From assembly GCF_003951285.1 (NCBI RefSeq), contig NZ_RXFQ01000006.1:1-64000 (forward strand): a DNA stretch of 64,000 nt, given 5' to 3'. The notes beneath the pieces were generated by a model. It searched no databases and was not told the DNA's origin. It saw nothing but the letters and a program-made list of their open reading frames with translations. The position numbers and the translations under genes are program-made. The stretch is from Variovorax beijingensis (GTDB lineage Bacteria; Pseudomonadota; Gammaproteobacteria; Burkholderiales; Burkholderiaceae_C). This document shows, piece after piece, positions 17,250-25,190 of this stretch (within the stretch, counting starts at the first letter, position 1; the number at the start of each line of letters is the position of its first letter).

Positions 17250-18572
17250 ATGATTGCGCTCAACCACACACACGATGTCGATGCCAGTAGCTGGGTCGCC
17301 GCTGCCAACGCGGCAGGCACCGACTTTCCGATCCAGAACCTGCCCTACGCGGTGTTCCGCCGCACGGGCAGCCCGCAGCCGTTCCGCGGCGGCGTGGCCA
17401 TTGGCGACCAGGTGCTCGACATGGCCGCGCTCTCCGCGCGCCAGTTGCTCGACGGACTCGCGCTCGACGCGGCCCGCGCCGCCGCGCTGCCGGCGCTGAA
17501 CGATTTCTTCACGCTCGGCGGCGCCGCCTGGCGTGCACTGCGCCACGCGGTGTTCGCATTGCTGCGCGACGATGCACCGGCCGCCACGATGCACGCCGTG
17601 CGCGAATGCCTGGTGCCGCAAGCCGAGGTCGAATACACGGTGCCCGCGCGCATCGGCGACTACACGGACTTCTATACGTCCATCGACCATGCGCTGAACA
17701 TCAGCCGCCTGATGAACCCCGAAGGCGACGTGACGCCCAACTTCCGCTGGATTCCCACGGCCTACCACGGGCGCGTGTCGACCATCGGCATCAGCGGCCA
17801 GCGCTTTCACCGCCCGATGGGGCAGACCATGGCGCCGGGCGCCGAGGCACCCACGTACCACGCCTGCGCGCGGCTCGACTACGAGCTCGAGCTCGGCATC
17901 TGGATCGGCGAAGGCAATGCGGCGGGCGAAGCGATTCCGCTCGAGCACGCGGAAGAGCACGTCTTCGGCATCTGCCTGCTCAACGACTGGTCGGCGCGCG
18001 ACATCCAGTTCTGGGAGATGGCGCCGCTCGGTCCCTTCCTTGCGAAGAATTTTGCGACCACCATTTCGCCGTGGATCGTGACGATGGAGGCGCTCGCGCC
18101 CTACCGGGAGGCCTGGACGCGGCCCGCCAACGAGCCACAGCCGCTGGCCTACCTCGAAGGCAGCGCCAACCGCGAAAGTGGCGCGATCGACATCCGGCTG
18201 GAGGTCTGGCTCGAAAGCGAGAAGGCGCGCAGCGAGGGGAGCGGGCCTTCGCGCCTGTCGCGCACAAGCTTCAGGCACCAGTACTGGAGCGTGGCGCAGA
18301 TGGTGGCGCACCACACGGTGGGCGGCTGCAGCCTGAACCCGGGCGATCTGTTCGGCAGCGGCACCATCTCGGGACCGGGGCCGGGCGAGGCCGGTGCGAT
18401 CATCGAGCTCGCGCGCGCCGCGCAAGACCCGGTCACGCTGGCCAACGGCGAGCAGCGCGGCTTCCTGGAAGACGGCGATGCGGTGCTGCTGCGCGGCTGG
18501 TGCGAGAAGCCGGGCCATGCGCGCATCGGCTTCGGCGAAAGCCGGGGGATGGTGCTGCCCGCCAAGGGCTGA
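17250..18572 (+). CDS. fahA: Fumarylacetoacetase
   Basis: 440 residues, the length of full two-domain fumarylacetoacetases: an N-terminal SH3-like domain (NLPYAVFRRTG, VAIGDQVLDM) and the catalytic FAH fold. IGDYTDFYTSIDHALN supplies metal ligand Asp140 and catalytic His147, with the same 7-residue spacing as Asp126/His133 of the mouse enzyme. Further landmarks are PTAYHGRVSTI, ELGIWIGEGN, LLNDWSARDIQ and GTISGPGPGEAG. It cleaves 4-fumarylacetoacetate to fumarate and acetoacetate, the last step of tyrosine/homogentisate breakdown. No hmgA is adjacent; instead the gene ends a transporter operon, so it may serve a related acylpyruvate. A hairpin terminator follows. Confidence 0.9.
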   Translation: MIALNHTHDVDASSWVAAANAAGTDFPIQNLPYAVFRRTGSPQPFRGGVAIGDQVLDMAALSARQLLDGLALDAARAAALPALNDFFTLGGAAWRALRHAVFALLRDDAPAATMHAVRECLVPQAEVEYTVPARIGDYTDFYTSIDHALNISRLMNPEGDVTPNFRWIPTAYHGRVSTIGISGQRFHRPMGQTMAPGAEAPTYHACARLDYELELGIWIGEGNAAGEAIPLEHAEEHVFGICLLNDWSARDIQFWEMAPLGPFLAKNFATTISPWIVTMEALAPYREAWTRPANEPQPLAYLEGSANRESGAIDIRLEVWLESEKARSEGSGPSRLSRTSFRHQYWSVAQMVAHHTVGGCSLNPGDLFGSGTISGPGPGEAGAIIELARAAQDPVTLANGEQRGFLEDGDAVLLRGWCEKPGHARIGFGESRGMVLPAKG

Positions 18573-18601
18573 AGGCATCCATCCGGCGCGCCAAAAGAAA
18601 A

Positions 18602-18624
18602 GGCCACCGGTAAGGTGGCCTTTT
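18602..18624 (+). terminator. Bidirectional intrinsic terminator between fahA and tRNA-Gly
   Basis: GGCCACC (18602-18608), loop GGTAA, GGTGGCC (18614-18620) followed by TTTT; AAAAGAAAA precedes the stem, giving a T-run on the minus strand too. It sits between the convergent fahA and tRNA genes and can stop transcription from both sides. Confidence 0.85.
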
Positions 18625-18634
18625 GCATGAAATG

Positions 18635-18710
18635 TGGAGCGGGAAAAGAGTCTCGAACTCTCGACCTCAACCTTGGCAAGGTTGCGCTCTACCAACTGAG
18701 CTATTCCCGC
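18635..18710 (-). tRNA. tRNA-Gly (anticodon GCC)
   Basis: Read on the minus strand the 76 bases fold as a full cloverleaf: acceptor GCGGGAA paired with TTCCCGC, D-arm GCTC/GAGC, anticodon arm CAACC-TTGCCAA-GGTTG with anticodon GCC, T-arm with TTCGAGA loop, discriminator T and encoded CCA. No integrase gene or attachment-site repeat is seen next to it. Confidence 0.96.
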
Positions 18711-18764
18711 ATTTCGAGCCGCAGATTATAGCCTGGTTTTTTCAGGCCTCCTTCGCCTCTTCGG

Positions 18765-19673
18765 TCAGTGGCCGAACACCGACGCGCGGTGCAGCGAAAT
18801 GCCGGCCATCACGCCATCGGCCGAAGCCATCGTGGCGTTGTGGAACATCATGGCCGCATCGCCGGCCGCGAACACGCCGGGCACCGTGGTCATCTTCATT
18901 GCGTCGGTGCGGATCAGCGGGCCGAAGCCGCCCTCGTCGATCGCGCATCCGAGTTGCTCGGCCAGCGGGCTCGCCAGGCGCGTGCGCGGCACGAGGAACA
19001 TCGCATCGAGCGGCACGCGCCGGCCGTCCGCGAATCGGATGCCCGAGAGTTCGGCCGGCGACGGCCCCTCGAGCGCCGCGATGCGACCCGGCTCGATCGC
19101 CACGCCGCGCGCCTGCAGCCTGGCGCGCGTCTCCTCGTCCACCGTGTTGTTGCCGTTGAGGAACAGCGTGGCCGATCCCCATTCGGCGAACAGGATCGCA
19201 TGCTCGGGCGCATGCGGCCGCTCGATCAGGATGCCCAGGCGCCGGCCGCCGACTTCATAGCCGTGGCAGTACGGGCAGTGCAGCACGCTCTGGCCCCAGC
19301 GTTCGCGCACGCCTTCGATCTGCGGAAAGCCGTCCTCGACGCCGAAGGCGAGCACGATCCGGCTGGCCGACAGCGGCGCGCCGCCGCCTTCGAGCAAAAG
19401 GGCGAACCCGCCCGCGCCGTCGGCCTGCGCCTGCACGACGCGGCCCTCGACGAAGCTGGCGTTCGGATACGCGAGCACCTTGGCGCGCGCATCGGCAATC
19501 ATCTTCAGCGGCGGCGTGCCGTCCTGCCCGAAGAAGCCGTGCGAGGCGGCGGCGAAGCGGTTGCGCGGCGCGCCCGCATCGACGATGCAGACCGTTTTGC
19601 GCGCGCGCGCAAGCTGCAGGGCAGCGGAAAGGCCGGCAAAGCTGCCGCCCACGACCAGAGCGTCATAGTGCAT
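18765..19673 (-). CDS. Thioredoxin-reductase-like NAD(P)/FAD oxidoreductase
   Basis: 302 residues with FAD-binding [16 protein letters not shown] near the N-terminus, a redox CPYC pair at Cys133/Cys136 ([10 protein letters not shown]), and the second FAD motif [11 protein letters not shown] near the C-terminus. This is the small class II pyridine nucleotide-disulfide reductase fold related to TrxB, but shorter and in a group usually paired with Rrf2 or other regulators; its electron acceptor is unknown. Its start overlaps the Rrf2 gene by 11 bases, so the two are coupled, with Rrf2 first. Confidence 0.85.
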   Translation of the reverse strand: MHYDALVVGGSFAGLSAALQLARARKTVCIVDAGAPRNRFAAASHGFFGQDGTPPLKMIADARAKVLAYPNASFVEGRVVQAQADGAGGFALLLEGGGAPLSASRIVLAFGVEDGFPQIEGVRERWGQSVLHCPYCHGYEVGGRRLGILIERPHAPEHAILFAEWGSATLFLNGNNTVDEETRARLQARGVAIEPGRIAALEGPSPAELSGIRFADGRRVPLDAMFLVPRTRLASPLAEQLGCAIDEGGFGPLIRTDAMKMTTVPGVFAAGDAAMMFHNATMASADGVMAGISLHRASVFGH

Positions 19674-20124
19674 GTTCGATGTCCTTGTGTGTGAAGCCGC
19701 CGCCTGTCATGCGGCGATGAAAATCCTTCGAGAGATCCGCCAGCGTGATGCTGTTGAAACGCTCGAGCAGCAGGGCCTCGGCCTCCCGGCAGGCGCCGTC
19801 GAGCGCCGCATTCACGGCCTGCTCGACGATGCAGCCCGGGCTCTCGGTGCGGTTGCCCATGGCCAGCAACGCCGGAGATCCCACCGCCTGGTGGATGTCG
19901 CCGAGCGTCACGGCATCGAGCGGGCACGACAGCACCCAGCCGCCGCCGTGGCCCTTGGCCGAACTCACGAAGCCCGCCTCGCGCAGGCCCGCCATGACCC
20001 GGCGCACCACGACGGGATTTGTCTGCATGGCCATGGCCAGCGATTCGGAGGTGACGGGCCCCTCCATCTCGGCCATGTGCAGCAGTGCGTGGAGAACGCC
20101 TGAAAGCTTGCTGTCTCGTTTCAT
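19663..20124 (-). CDS. Rrf2 family transcriptional regulator
   Basis: 153 residues. The N-terminal winged HTH ([22 protein letters not shown], wing [16 protein letters not shown]) is typical of Rrf2 proteins. The iron-sulfur type normally carries three clustered cysteines; here only Cys67, Cys98 and Cys112 exist with wrong spacing, so an ISC/NsrR-like cluster is unlikely and a thiol switch or other ligand is more plausible. No ribosome site is visible before the ATG; an inverted repeat abuts the start codon. Predicted to control itself and the coupled flavoprotein gene. Confidence 0.88.
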   Translation of the reverse strand: MKRDSKLSGVLHALLHMAEMEGPVTSESLAMAMQTNPVVVRRVMAGLREAGFVSSAKGHGGGWVLSCPLDAVTLGDIHQAVGSPALLAMGNRTESPGCIVEQAVNAALDGACREAEALLLERFNSITLADLSKDFHRRMTGGGFTHKDIEHAL

Positions 20125-20141
20125 GCAACATTATTAGTTGC
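20125..20141. promoter_or_regulatory. Inverted repeat at the rrf2 start, candidate operator
   Basis: GCAAC (20125-20129) and GTTGC (20137-20141) flank seven A/T bases. On the minus strand the TAATAAT centre resembles a -10 element and lies directly against the Rrf2 start codon, so the mRNA may be nearly leaderless and a regulator bound here would block it. Confidence 0.45.
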
Positions 20142-20252
20142 GTGATAACGAAAGCCCCCTGATGGCGGCAATTGACCCTGCCGGCGCTGCGGTTGTCGGG
20201 CCGCCGCCTGTTATCGTCGGCCGCCTTCAAGCCCCCGAGCCGCCAGCAACGC

Positions 20253-21386
20253 ATGTCCGCAGCCCCTCCCTCGATCTTGATCGACGCCGCCTTGCGCGGC
20301 GTGCTGGTTGCATTGCTGCTCCTGCTGGCGCTGGTGTTGGGCCGCGATCGACCGCGCCTGCCGGCGGCGCGGGCCGGCGTGGTCATGGCGATCGGTCTCG
20401 TGGTGCAGGTTGTCGGCTCCGCACCGATGGTCGAGGCGCTCGTGCCCTGGTTCTGGCAGGTGCCGCTGGTGGCGGTCTCGGTCGGCAATGCGGTGTTGTT
20501 CTGGGTGTTCGTGCAGGCGCTGTTCGAGGACGATTTCGTGCTGCGGCGGATGCATGTCGCGGCCTGGGCCATGGTCGCGGTGCTGGTGGCGTTCAACTGC
20601 GCGGTCGCGGCCGGCAGCGCCTCGGTACTCGCACCGATCACCCTGGTTTTGCAGCGCGCCGTGCCCCTGGTGTTCGCGGTGCTTGCCGCACTGGCCGCGG
20701 CCTCGCACTGGCGGGAAGACCTGGTGGAGCGGCGCCGCCGGCTGCGCGTGTTCATCGTGGTGACCGGCATCGGCTACAGCGTGGCGATGGTGGCGGTTCG
20801 GCTGGCGTCCCCGCAAGGCCGGCTCTCGGGCATGTCGGCAACGGCGGATGTGGCGATGCTGCTTTTGATCGTCGCGGCCGTGGCGTGGCGGATGGTGCGG
20901 CTCGCCGGCTCGGAACTGTTTCCGCTCGCACAGGTACCGGCGATGCTTGCTGCCGCGCCGGCGGTCCGGGCCGCCGTGATCGCGCCCCTCACCCCGGCGG
21001 CCGAACCCGGAGCCGTCACCGTGCCCGACGCGGCGGAGGATCGCCTCGCCGAATCCCTGCAGCACCTGATGGCCGTCGACCGCGCCTACCGCAGCGAGGA
21101 CCTGAGCATCGCCAGCCTTGCCGTGCGGCTGGCCGTGCCCGAGTACCGGCTGCGGCGGCTCATCAACCGGCGCTTGGGGCATCGCAATTTCAACGCCTTC
21201 GTGAACGGCTTCCGGCTGGCCGAGGCGATGGCAGCACTGGCCGATCCGGGCAAGCGCGACCTGCCCGTTCTCACCATTGCACTCACCGCGGGTTTTCAGT
21301 CCATCGGGCCCTTCAATCGCGCGTTCAAGCTGGCCACGGGTCTCACGCCCACCGAATTCCGCAAGCAGAAGCTGGCCGATTCCTGA
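20253..21386 (+). CDS. AraC family regulator with N-terminal membrane domain
   Basis: 377 residues. The first ~210 residues carry about six to seven hydrophobic segments (ALRGVLVALLLLLALVLG onwards), and the last ~110 form a classical AraC double HTH (DLSIASLAVRLAVPEYRLRR, TIALTAGFQSIGPFNRAFK, TGLTPTEFRKQK). It is therefore a membrane-anchored DNA-binding sensor. ATG at 20253 is preferred; a frame-open TTG at 20172 would add an untypical N-terminus. It is divergent from rrf2 and 115 bases upstream of a secreted hydrolase on the same strand, the most likely target. Confidence 0.85.
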   Translation: MSAAPPSILIDAALRGVLVALLLLLALVLGRDRPRLPAARAGVVMAIGLVVQVVGSAPMVEALVPWFWQVPLVAVSVGNAVLFWVFVQALFEDDFVLRRMHVAAWAMVAVLVAFNCAVAAGSASVLAPITLVLQRAVPLVFAVLAALAAASHWREDLVERRRRLRVFIVVTGIGYSVAMVAVRLASPQGRLSGMSATADVAMLLLIVAAVAWRMVRLAGSELFPLAQVPAMLAAAPAVRAAVIAPLTPAAEPGAVTVPDAAEDRLAESLQHLMAVDRAYRSEDLSIASLAVRLAVPEYRLRRLINRRLGHRNFNAFVNGFRLAEAMAALADPGKRDLPVLTIALTAGFQSIGPFNRAFKLATGLTPTEFRKQKLADS

Positions 21387-21501
21387 AATCGGCCCGCCGA
21401 AAGCCGCGCGTGCAGCTTTCGGCAAGACGCGGCGAAGAGGCTGCGGCATCGTCCGCGTCGCCGGATGCATGGGCTTTCGGCGACCACAAGGAGTTTGATC
21501 G

Positions 21502-22533
21502 ATGCGATGTCTGTTTTTCCCGCTGCCGGCCTTGGGACTGGCGCTGCTGTCCGGCCTCGCGCATGCCGCCATGGGGTTTTCCGAGATTTCCGCCGCCGCG
21601 GGTGACGGACCGGTCACGGTGTTCTACCCGTCCAGCAGCGAGGCCCAGCCGGTCCGGCGCGGGCCCTTCACGCTGGACGTGGCCGCGCAGGGCACGCCCG
21701 TTCGCGGCAATGGCCGGCTGATCGTGGTTTCGCACGGGTCGGGCGGTGCGCCATGGGTGCATGCGGACCTGGCACGCACCCTGGTGGACGCCGGTTTCAT
21801 CGTGGCGATGCCCGAGCACAAGGCCGACAACTACAAGGACAACGGCAACCCGGGCCCGGACAGCTGGACGATGCGCCCGGCCGAGGTATCGCGCGCCATC
21901 GACGCGGTGGCGCGCGATGCGCGCCTTGCGCCGCTGCTCCAGTTCGACAAGGTGGGGGTGTACGGCATGTCGGCCGGTGGCCACACCGCGCTGAGCCTGG
22001 CGGGCGGGCGCTGGTCGCCGGCGGCATTCTTGCGGCATTGCGAAGCCAACCTGGAGGGCGACTTCCAGACCTGCGTCGGACTGATCACGCGGCTGACCGG
22101 AAGCTGGTTCGACCGCATCAGGAAATGGGGCGCGCTGTTCGTGATCCGCCACCGCTTCGCGGACTCCACGCCGCGCGAGCACCAGGATCCGCGCATCGTC
22201 GCCATCGTGGCGGGCGTGCCCGGCTCGGCCGATTTCGACATGGCCTCGCTCGCCACGCCGCGCGTGCCGCTGGGGCTGATCACCGCGCAGCAGGACCGCT
22301 GGCTGGTGCCGCGCTATCACAGCGACCGCGTGCTCGCGGCTTGCCTGCCGCGTTGCGAGTTGATTGCCGATCTGCCCACTGGCGGCCACGGCGCGCTGCT
22401 CTCGCCGCTGCCGCCGGGGCTCACCGGATTGATCGGCGACATGCTCAACGACCCGCCCGGGTTCGACCGCGCCGTGCTGCCGGAGGTGGACCGCAAGACA
22501 ACGGCCTTCTTCAGCACGCATCTGCTGCCTTGA
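21502..22533 (+). CDS. Secreted alpha/beta hydrolase (dienelactone hydrolase/PAF-AH-like)
   Basis: 343 residues with a signal peptide (hydrophobic core about 3-20, cleavage near AHA at 20-22). The alpha/beta hydrolase core shows the oxyanion region VVSHGSGG (76-82), the nucleophile elbow YGMSAGGH with Ser157, and a likely catalytic histidine in PTGGHGALLS. It resembles predicted dienelactone hydrolases and platelet-activating-factor acetylhydrolase-like esterases exported to the periplasm. Two internal cysteine pairs (HCEANLEGDFQTC, CLPRC) could form disulfides. Substrate unknown. Confidence 0.83.
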   Translation: MRCLFFPLPALGLALLSGLAHAAMGFSEISAAAGDGPVTVFYPSSSEAQPVRRGPFTLDVAAQGTPVRGNGRLIVVSHGSGGAPWVHADLARTLVDAGFIVAMPEHKADNYKDNGNPGPDSWTMRPAEVSRAIDAVARDARLAPLLQFDKVGVYGMSAGGHTALSLAGGRWSPAAFLRHCEANLEGDFQTCVGLITRLTGSWFDRIRKWGALFVIRHRFADSTPREHQDPRIVAIVAGVPGSADFDMASLATPRVPLGLITAQQDRWLVPRYHSDRVLAACLPRCELIADLPTGGHGALLSPLPPGLTGLIGDMLNDPPGFDRAVLPEVDRKTTAFFSTHLLP

Positions 22534-22664
22534 GCCGGGGCCCTAACGCACAAGCCCCCATTCCGGACGACGGAGGCGTCCCACACGCGCCGGCGGCTGC
22601 CTCGCACACGGCGACATGTGCGGAGGTGGTCACGGTAGCGACCGAACTGGCCCCAAGCCGGTTC

Positions 22665-22677
22665 TGGTCAGTGACCA
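22665..22677. promoter_or_regulatory. Palindrome TGGTCA-G-TGACCA
   Basis: A 13-base perfect palindrome around a single G, lying 25 bases upstream of the start of the repeat-protein gene and just before its ribosome site (AAAGGAAAAG). A second half-like GGTCAC is at 22628-22633. Candidate operator; the regulator is unknown. Confidence 0.4.
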
Positions 22678-22701
22678 TTCAAACGAAAGGAAAAGTCACC
22701 T

Positions 22702-23259
22702 ATGAAGCAGCAACAACCCAAATCCCTTTTCGTCGGCGCCTTGCTCGCAGGCCTTCTTGCCATGAGCGGCTTCGCACAGGCACAGAGCGTGGGCGTGGGC
22801 GTGAATGCCGACGTCAACACGTCGGGCAGCGCGAACGCGCCCCAACGCCAAGGCGCCGCGGGCGCCGGTGCACGCACCGATGCGGCCGCACAGACGCGGG
22901 CCGAGGGAAGTGCCGGCAGCGGTGCCGCCACGAATGCCGGCGTGCAGCCGGTCGAAGTCCCCGGCAAGGCCGCAGGCGGGCTGAGCAACACCCTGGGCGG
23001 CGTGGTCGGCGGCGCGACGGGTGCGGTCGGCGGTGCGACCAGCGCGGTGGGTGGCGCCACCAGTGCCGTGGGCGGTGTCACCAATGCCGCGACCGGCGCG
23101 GCCGGCAACGTGACCGGCGCGACCAATGTCGTGGGTGACACGGTGGGCGGTGCGACCGGTGCCGCAGGCTCGGCCGGCGGCGCGCTGAAGGCGCCGGCCG
23201 TGGGCGCCAAGGCCAGCGGCAAGGCCAAGGGATCCGGCGCGGTCGACGTCAAGAAATAA
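22702..23259 (+). CDS. Secreted Gly/Ala/Val-rich repeat protein
   Basis: 185 residues, no recognised domain. A signal peptide is clear (MKQQQPKSLFVGALLAGLLA, cleavage near AQAQ at 25-28). The mature part is low complexity: Gly, Ala, Val, Thr and Ser with tandem VGGATSA heptads at residues 101-128 and looser copies to about 160, ending in a Lys-rich tail (GAKASGKAKGSGAVDVKK). A ribosome site AAAGGAAAAG precedes it and a strong terminator follows, so it is expressed as a single gene. Possibly a surface, biofilm or stress-related periplasmic protein; function not known. Confidence 0.7.
   Translation: MKQQQPKSLFVGALLAGLLAMSGFAQAQSVGVGVNADVNTSGSANAPQRQGAAGAGARTDAAAQTRAEGSAGSGAATNAGVQPVEVPGKAAGGLSNTLGGVVGGATGAVGGATSAVGGATSAVGGVTNAATGAAGNVTGATNVVGDTVGGATGAAGSAGGALKAPAVGAKASGKAKGSGAVDVKK
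23002..23085 (+). repeat. Four tandem 21-base coding repeats
   Basis: Four in-frame units (23002, 23023, 23044, 23065) each encode V/A-V-G-G-A/V-T-G/S/N. The bases differ mostly at third positions, so the amino-acid repeat is kept while the DNA has drifted; this is selection on protein sequence rather than a recent slippage event. Confidence 0.8.
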
Positions 23260-23280
23260 GCACTTCGCTCAGGGAAAGAA

Positions 23281-23311
23281 GCCCGCGGCGCGCCTGCGCC
23301 GCGGGCTTTTT
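23281..23311 (+). terminator. Intrinsic terminator after the repeat protein
   Basis: GCCCGCGGCGC (23281-23291), loop GCCT, GCGCCGCGGGC (23296-23306) and TTTTT. The 11-bp perfect stem lies between convergent genes; the purine-rich AAAGAA on the left also allows use from the minus strand for the box arm that ends at 23316. Confidence 0.9.
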
Positions 23312-23315
23312 CTTC

Positions 23316-23756
23316 TCAGCTTGCTTCCAGCCTGAAGAGGCTCGTCACTTCCACGTCGAGCACCATCAGCTCGCGCTGGTTGAAGAGCCGCCAGCGCCAG
23401 CGCAGGATGCCGAGCGTGGGCCGCTTTTCGGAGCGCCGCACCTCGATGACGTCGGCCACCAGCCGCAAGGCATCGCCGGGCCGCACCGGATGGGGCCAGC
23501 GCACATGCTCGAGCCCCGGCGAGGCAAAAGACTCCGAGCCGCTGAGCGCGGCGTCGACCACGAGGCGCATCGCGATCGAGCAGGTGTGCCAGCCGCTCGC
23601 GATCAGCCCGCCGAAGGCGCTGTCCGCCGCGGCGACGGCGTCGGTGTGGAACCACTGCGGGTCGTAGGCCTGTGCAAAGCCGACGAGCTCCGCTTCGGAC
23701 ATGACATAGGGCCCGGCCTCGATGACCTGGCCGGGGTGGAAGTCGGCGAACTTCAT
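23316..23756 (-). CDS. MaoC-like hydratase/dehydratase
   Basis: 146 residues with the hot-dog fold signature of MaoC/R-hydratases: AQAYDPQWFHTD gives the catalytic dyad Asp32/His37, followed by GLIASGWHT. Such proteins hydrate enoyl-CoA. It starts 10 bases after boxA ends and is the last gene of the minus-strand box arm, so it may act on a CoA intermediate downstream of BoxC such as dehydroadipyl-CoA. That link is inference from position. Confidence 0.85.
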   Translation of the reverse strand: MKFADFHPGQVIEAGPYVMSEAELVGFAQAYDPQWFHTDAVAAADSAFGGLIASGWHTCSIAMRLVVDAALSGSESFASPGLEHVRWPHPVRPGDALRLVADVIEVRRSEKRPTLGILRWRWRLFNQRELMVLDVEVTSLFRLEAS

Positions 23757-23766
23757 TCGCCGCAGC

Positions 23767-25059
23767 TTAATAGGTTTCGAGGTGCAGGCGGCCTTCGCGC
23801 TTCAGTGCGGCACCCACGGTGTCCCAGTCCAGGCCCGCTTCCTTCGCCACGTCGCGCAACGCGAGCACCACGCCTTCTTCCATGCTCTTGAGCCCGCACA
23901 CGTAGAAGTGGCTCGCGCCGTCCTTCAGCAGCGCAGCCAGGTCGGCGGCGCGTTCGCGCATGAGGTCCTGCACGTAGCGCTTGGGTTGGCCCGGCGTGCG
24001 CGAGAACGCGAGGTTGATGTCGATGAAGTCCTTGGGCAGCGACTGCAGCGGGCCGAAGTACGGCAGCTCCTGCTGCGTGCGCGCGCCGAAGAACAGCATG
24101 AGCTTGCCGCCTTCGAACTTGCCGCTCTTGCGCAGGCGCCGGCGCCATTCGGTCATGGCGCGCATCGGCGCGCTGCCGGTGCCGGTGCAGATCATCACGA
24201 TGTGCGACTTGGGATGGTTCGGCATCAGGAACGAGGAGCCGAAGGGCCCCACCACCTGCACCGTGTCGCCCACCTTCAGGTCGCACACGTAGTTGGAGCA
24301 CACGCCGCGCACCGGGTCGCCCTGGTGGTCTTCGGTCACGCGCTTCACGGTGAGCGACACGTTGTTGTAGCCGGGCCGCTCGCCGTTGCGCGGGCTGGCC
24401 ACCGAGTACTGGCGCGCATGGTGGCGTTTGCCGATGGCGTCGACGCCCGGCGGCACGATGCCGATCGACTGGCCTTCGAGCACCGGGAACGGCACCACGC
24501 CGAAGTCGAGCACGATGTGGTGGGTCTCGCTGTCGAAGCCCGCCTCGGTGCAGTTGAAGTTGCCCACCACGGTGGCGGTGGTCGGCGCCTTCGGCGCAAA
24601 GAGGTTGGTGTAGGCGTGCGCGGCCGACCAGGGCGGCACGGTGGCGCCGTACTGGGCCGAGTTGAAGACCGGCTCGATGGAGCCGACCGCAGCCTGCGCC
24701 GGGTTCGGCGCGGGCGCGGCAGCCACTGCGGCCTCATCGCCGGCATCGGCGGAAACAACGCCCGCGGCCTCGAGCTCCTCGGGCGTGAGCTCCGCGGGCA
24801 GCGATTCCCAGGTGAGCTGTTCCTCGATCGTGTAGGCACGCACCAGCGGCATGGTGCGCCAGTTGTCGATCGAACCCGTGGGGCACGGCGAGATGCAGGC
24901 CATGCAGCCATTGCAGACGTCGGCGCGCACGACGTAGTTGTTGTCGTCGTGCGTGATCGCGTTGACGGGGCAGGTGGCCTCGCAGGTGTTGCAGCGGATG
25001 CAGATCTCGGGGTCGATCAGGTGCTGCTTGATGACCCCGGCTTCAACGGCCATGTCCAT
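23767..25059 (-). CDS. boxA: BoxA, reductase component of benzoyl-CoA 2,3-epoxidase
   Basis: 430 residues. Two [4Fe-4S] ferredoxin motifs lie at the N-terminus: Cys20-Cys23-Cys26-Cys30 and Cys49-Cys52-Cys55-Cys59. A linker then leads to a ferredoxin-NADP reductase module with FAD motif RQYSVAS and NADPH motif [11 protein letters not shown] near residues 210-320. BoxA passes electrons from NADPH to BoxB. The start follows AGGAG by six bases. It is separated from boxB by a palindromic intergenic repeat of about 100 bases. Confidence 0.96.
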   Translation of the reverse strand: MDMAVEAGVIKQHLIDPEICIRCNTCEATCPVNAITHDDNNYVVRADVCNGCMACISPCPTGSIDNWRTMPLVRAYTIEEQLTWESLPAELTPEELEAAGVVSADAGDEAAVAAAPAPNPAQAAVGSIEPVFNSAQYGATVPPWSAAHAYTNLFAPKAPTTATVVGNFNCTEAGFDSETHHIVLDFGVVPFPVLEGQSIGIVPPGVDAIGKRHHARQYSVASPRNGERPGYNNVSLTVKRVTEDHQGDPVRGVCSNYVCDLKVGDTVQVVGPFGSSFLMPNHPKSHIVMICTGTGSAPMRAMTEWRRRLRKSGKFEGGKLMLFFGARTQQELPYFGPLQSLPKDFIDINLAFSRTPGQPKRYVQDLMRERAADLAALLKDGASHFYVCGLKSMEEGVVLALRDVAKEAGLDWDTVGAALKREGRLHLETY

Positions 25060-25074
25060 GTTGTTCTCCTAGAG

Positions 25075-25175
25075 CCCTCCCCTTTCGGGGGAGGGTTGGG
25101 TGGGGGCCGGCGGCGCTTGTCGTGGTCGCGCCGCTTGCCCCCATCCCAGCCTTCCCCCGGGAGGGGAAGGAGCAA
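25075..25175. repeat. Nested palindromic intergenic element, copy 1
   Basis: Between boxB and boxA. Outer arms CCCTCCCC / GGGGAAGG, inner arms GGTTGGGTGGGGGC / GCCCCCATCCCAGCC, plus local hairpins CCCTTTCGGGGG-type at each end. The same architecture recurs at 33221-33338 with a different middle. It could modulate boxB/boxA mRNA stability or be a REP-like mobile palindrome. Confidence 0.75.
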
Positions 25176-25190
25176 TGACCAAATACCCGA

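Noticed and set aside
17250..18572. Considered as a gene of a complete homogentisate pathway
   Set aside because: No hmgA or maleylacetoacetate isomerase gene is in the window, so only the last enzyme is supported.
18635..18710. tRNA-Gly considered as an integration site of a mobile island
   Set aside because: No integrase, no repeated 3' end of the tRNA, and flanking genes look like ordinary chromosome.
23002..23085. Tandem repeats considered as a CRISPR or VNTR array
   Set aside because: Units are 21 bases, in frame, without spacers, and encode a protein heptad.
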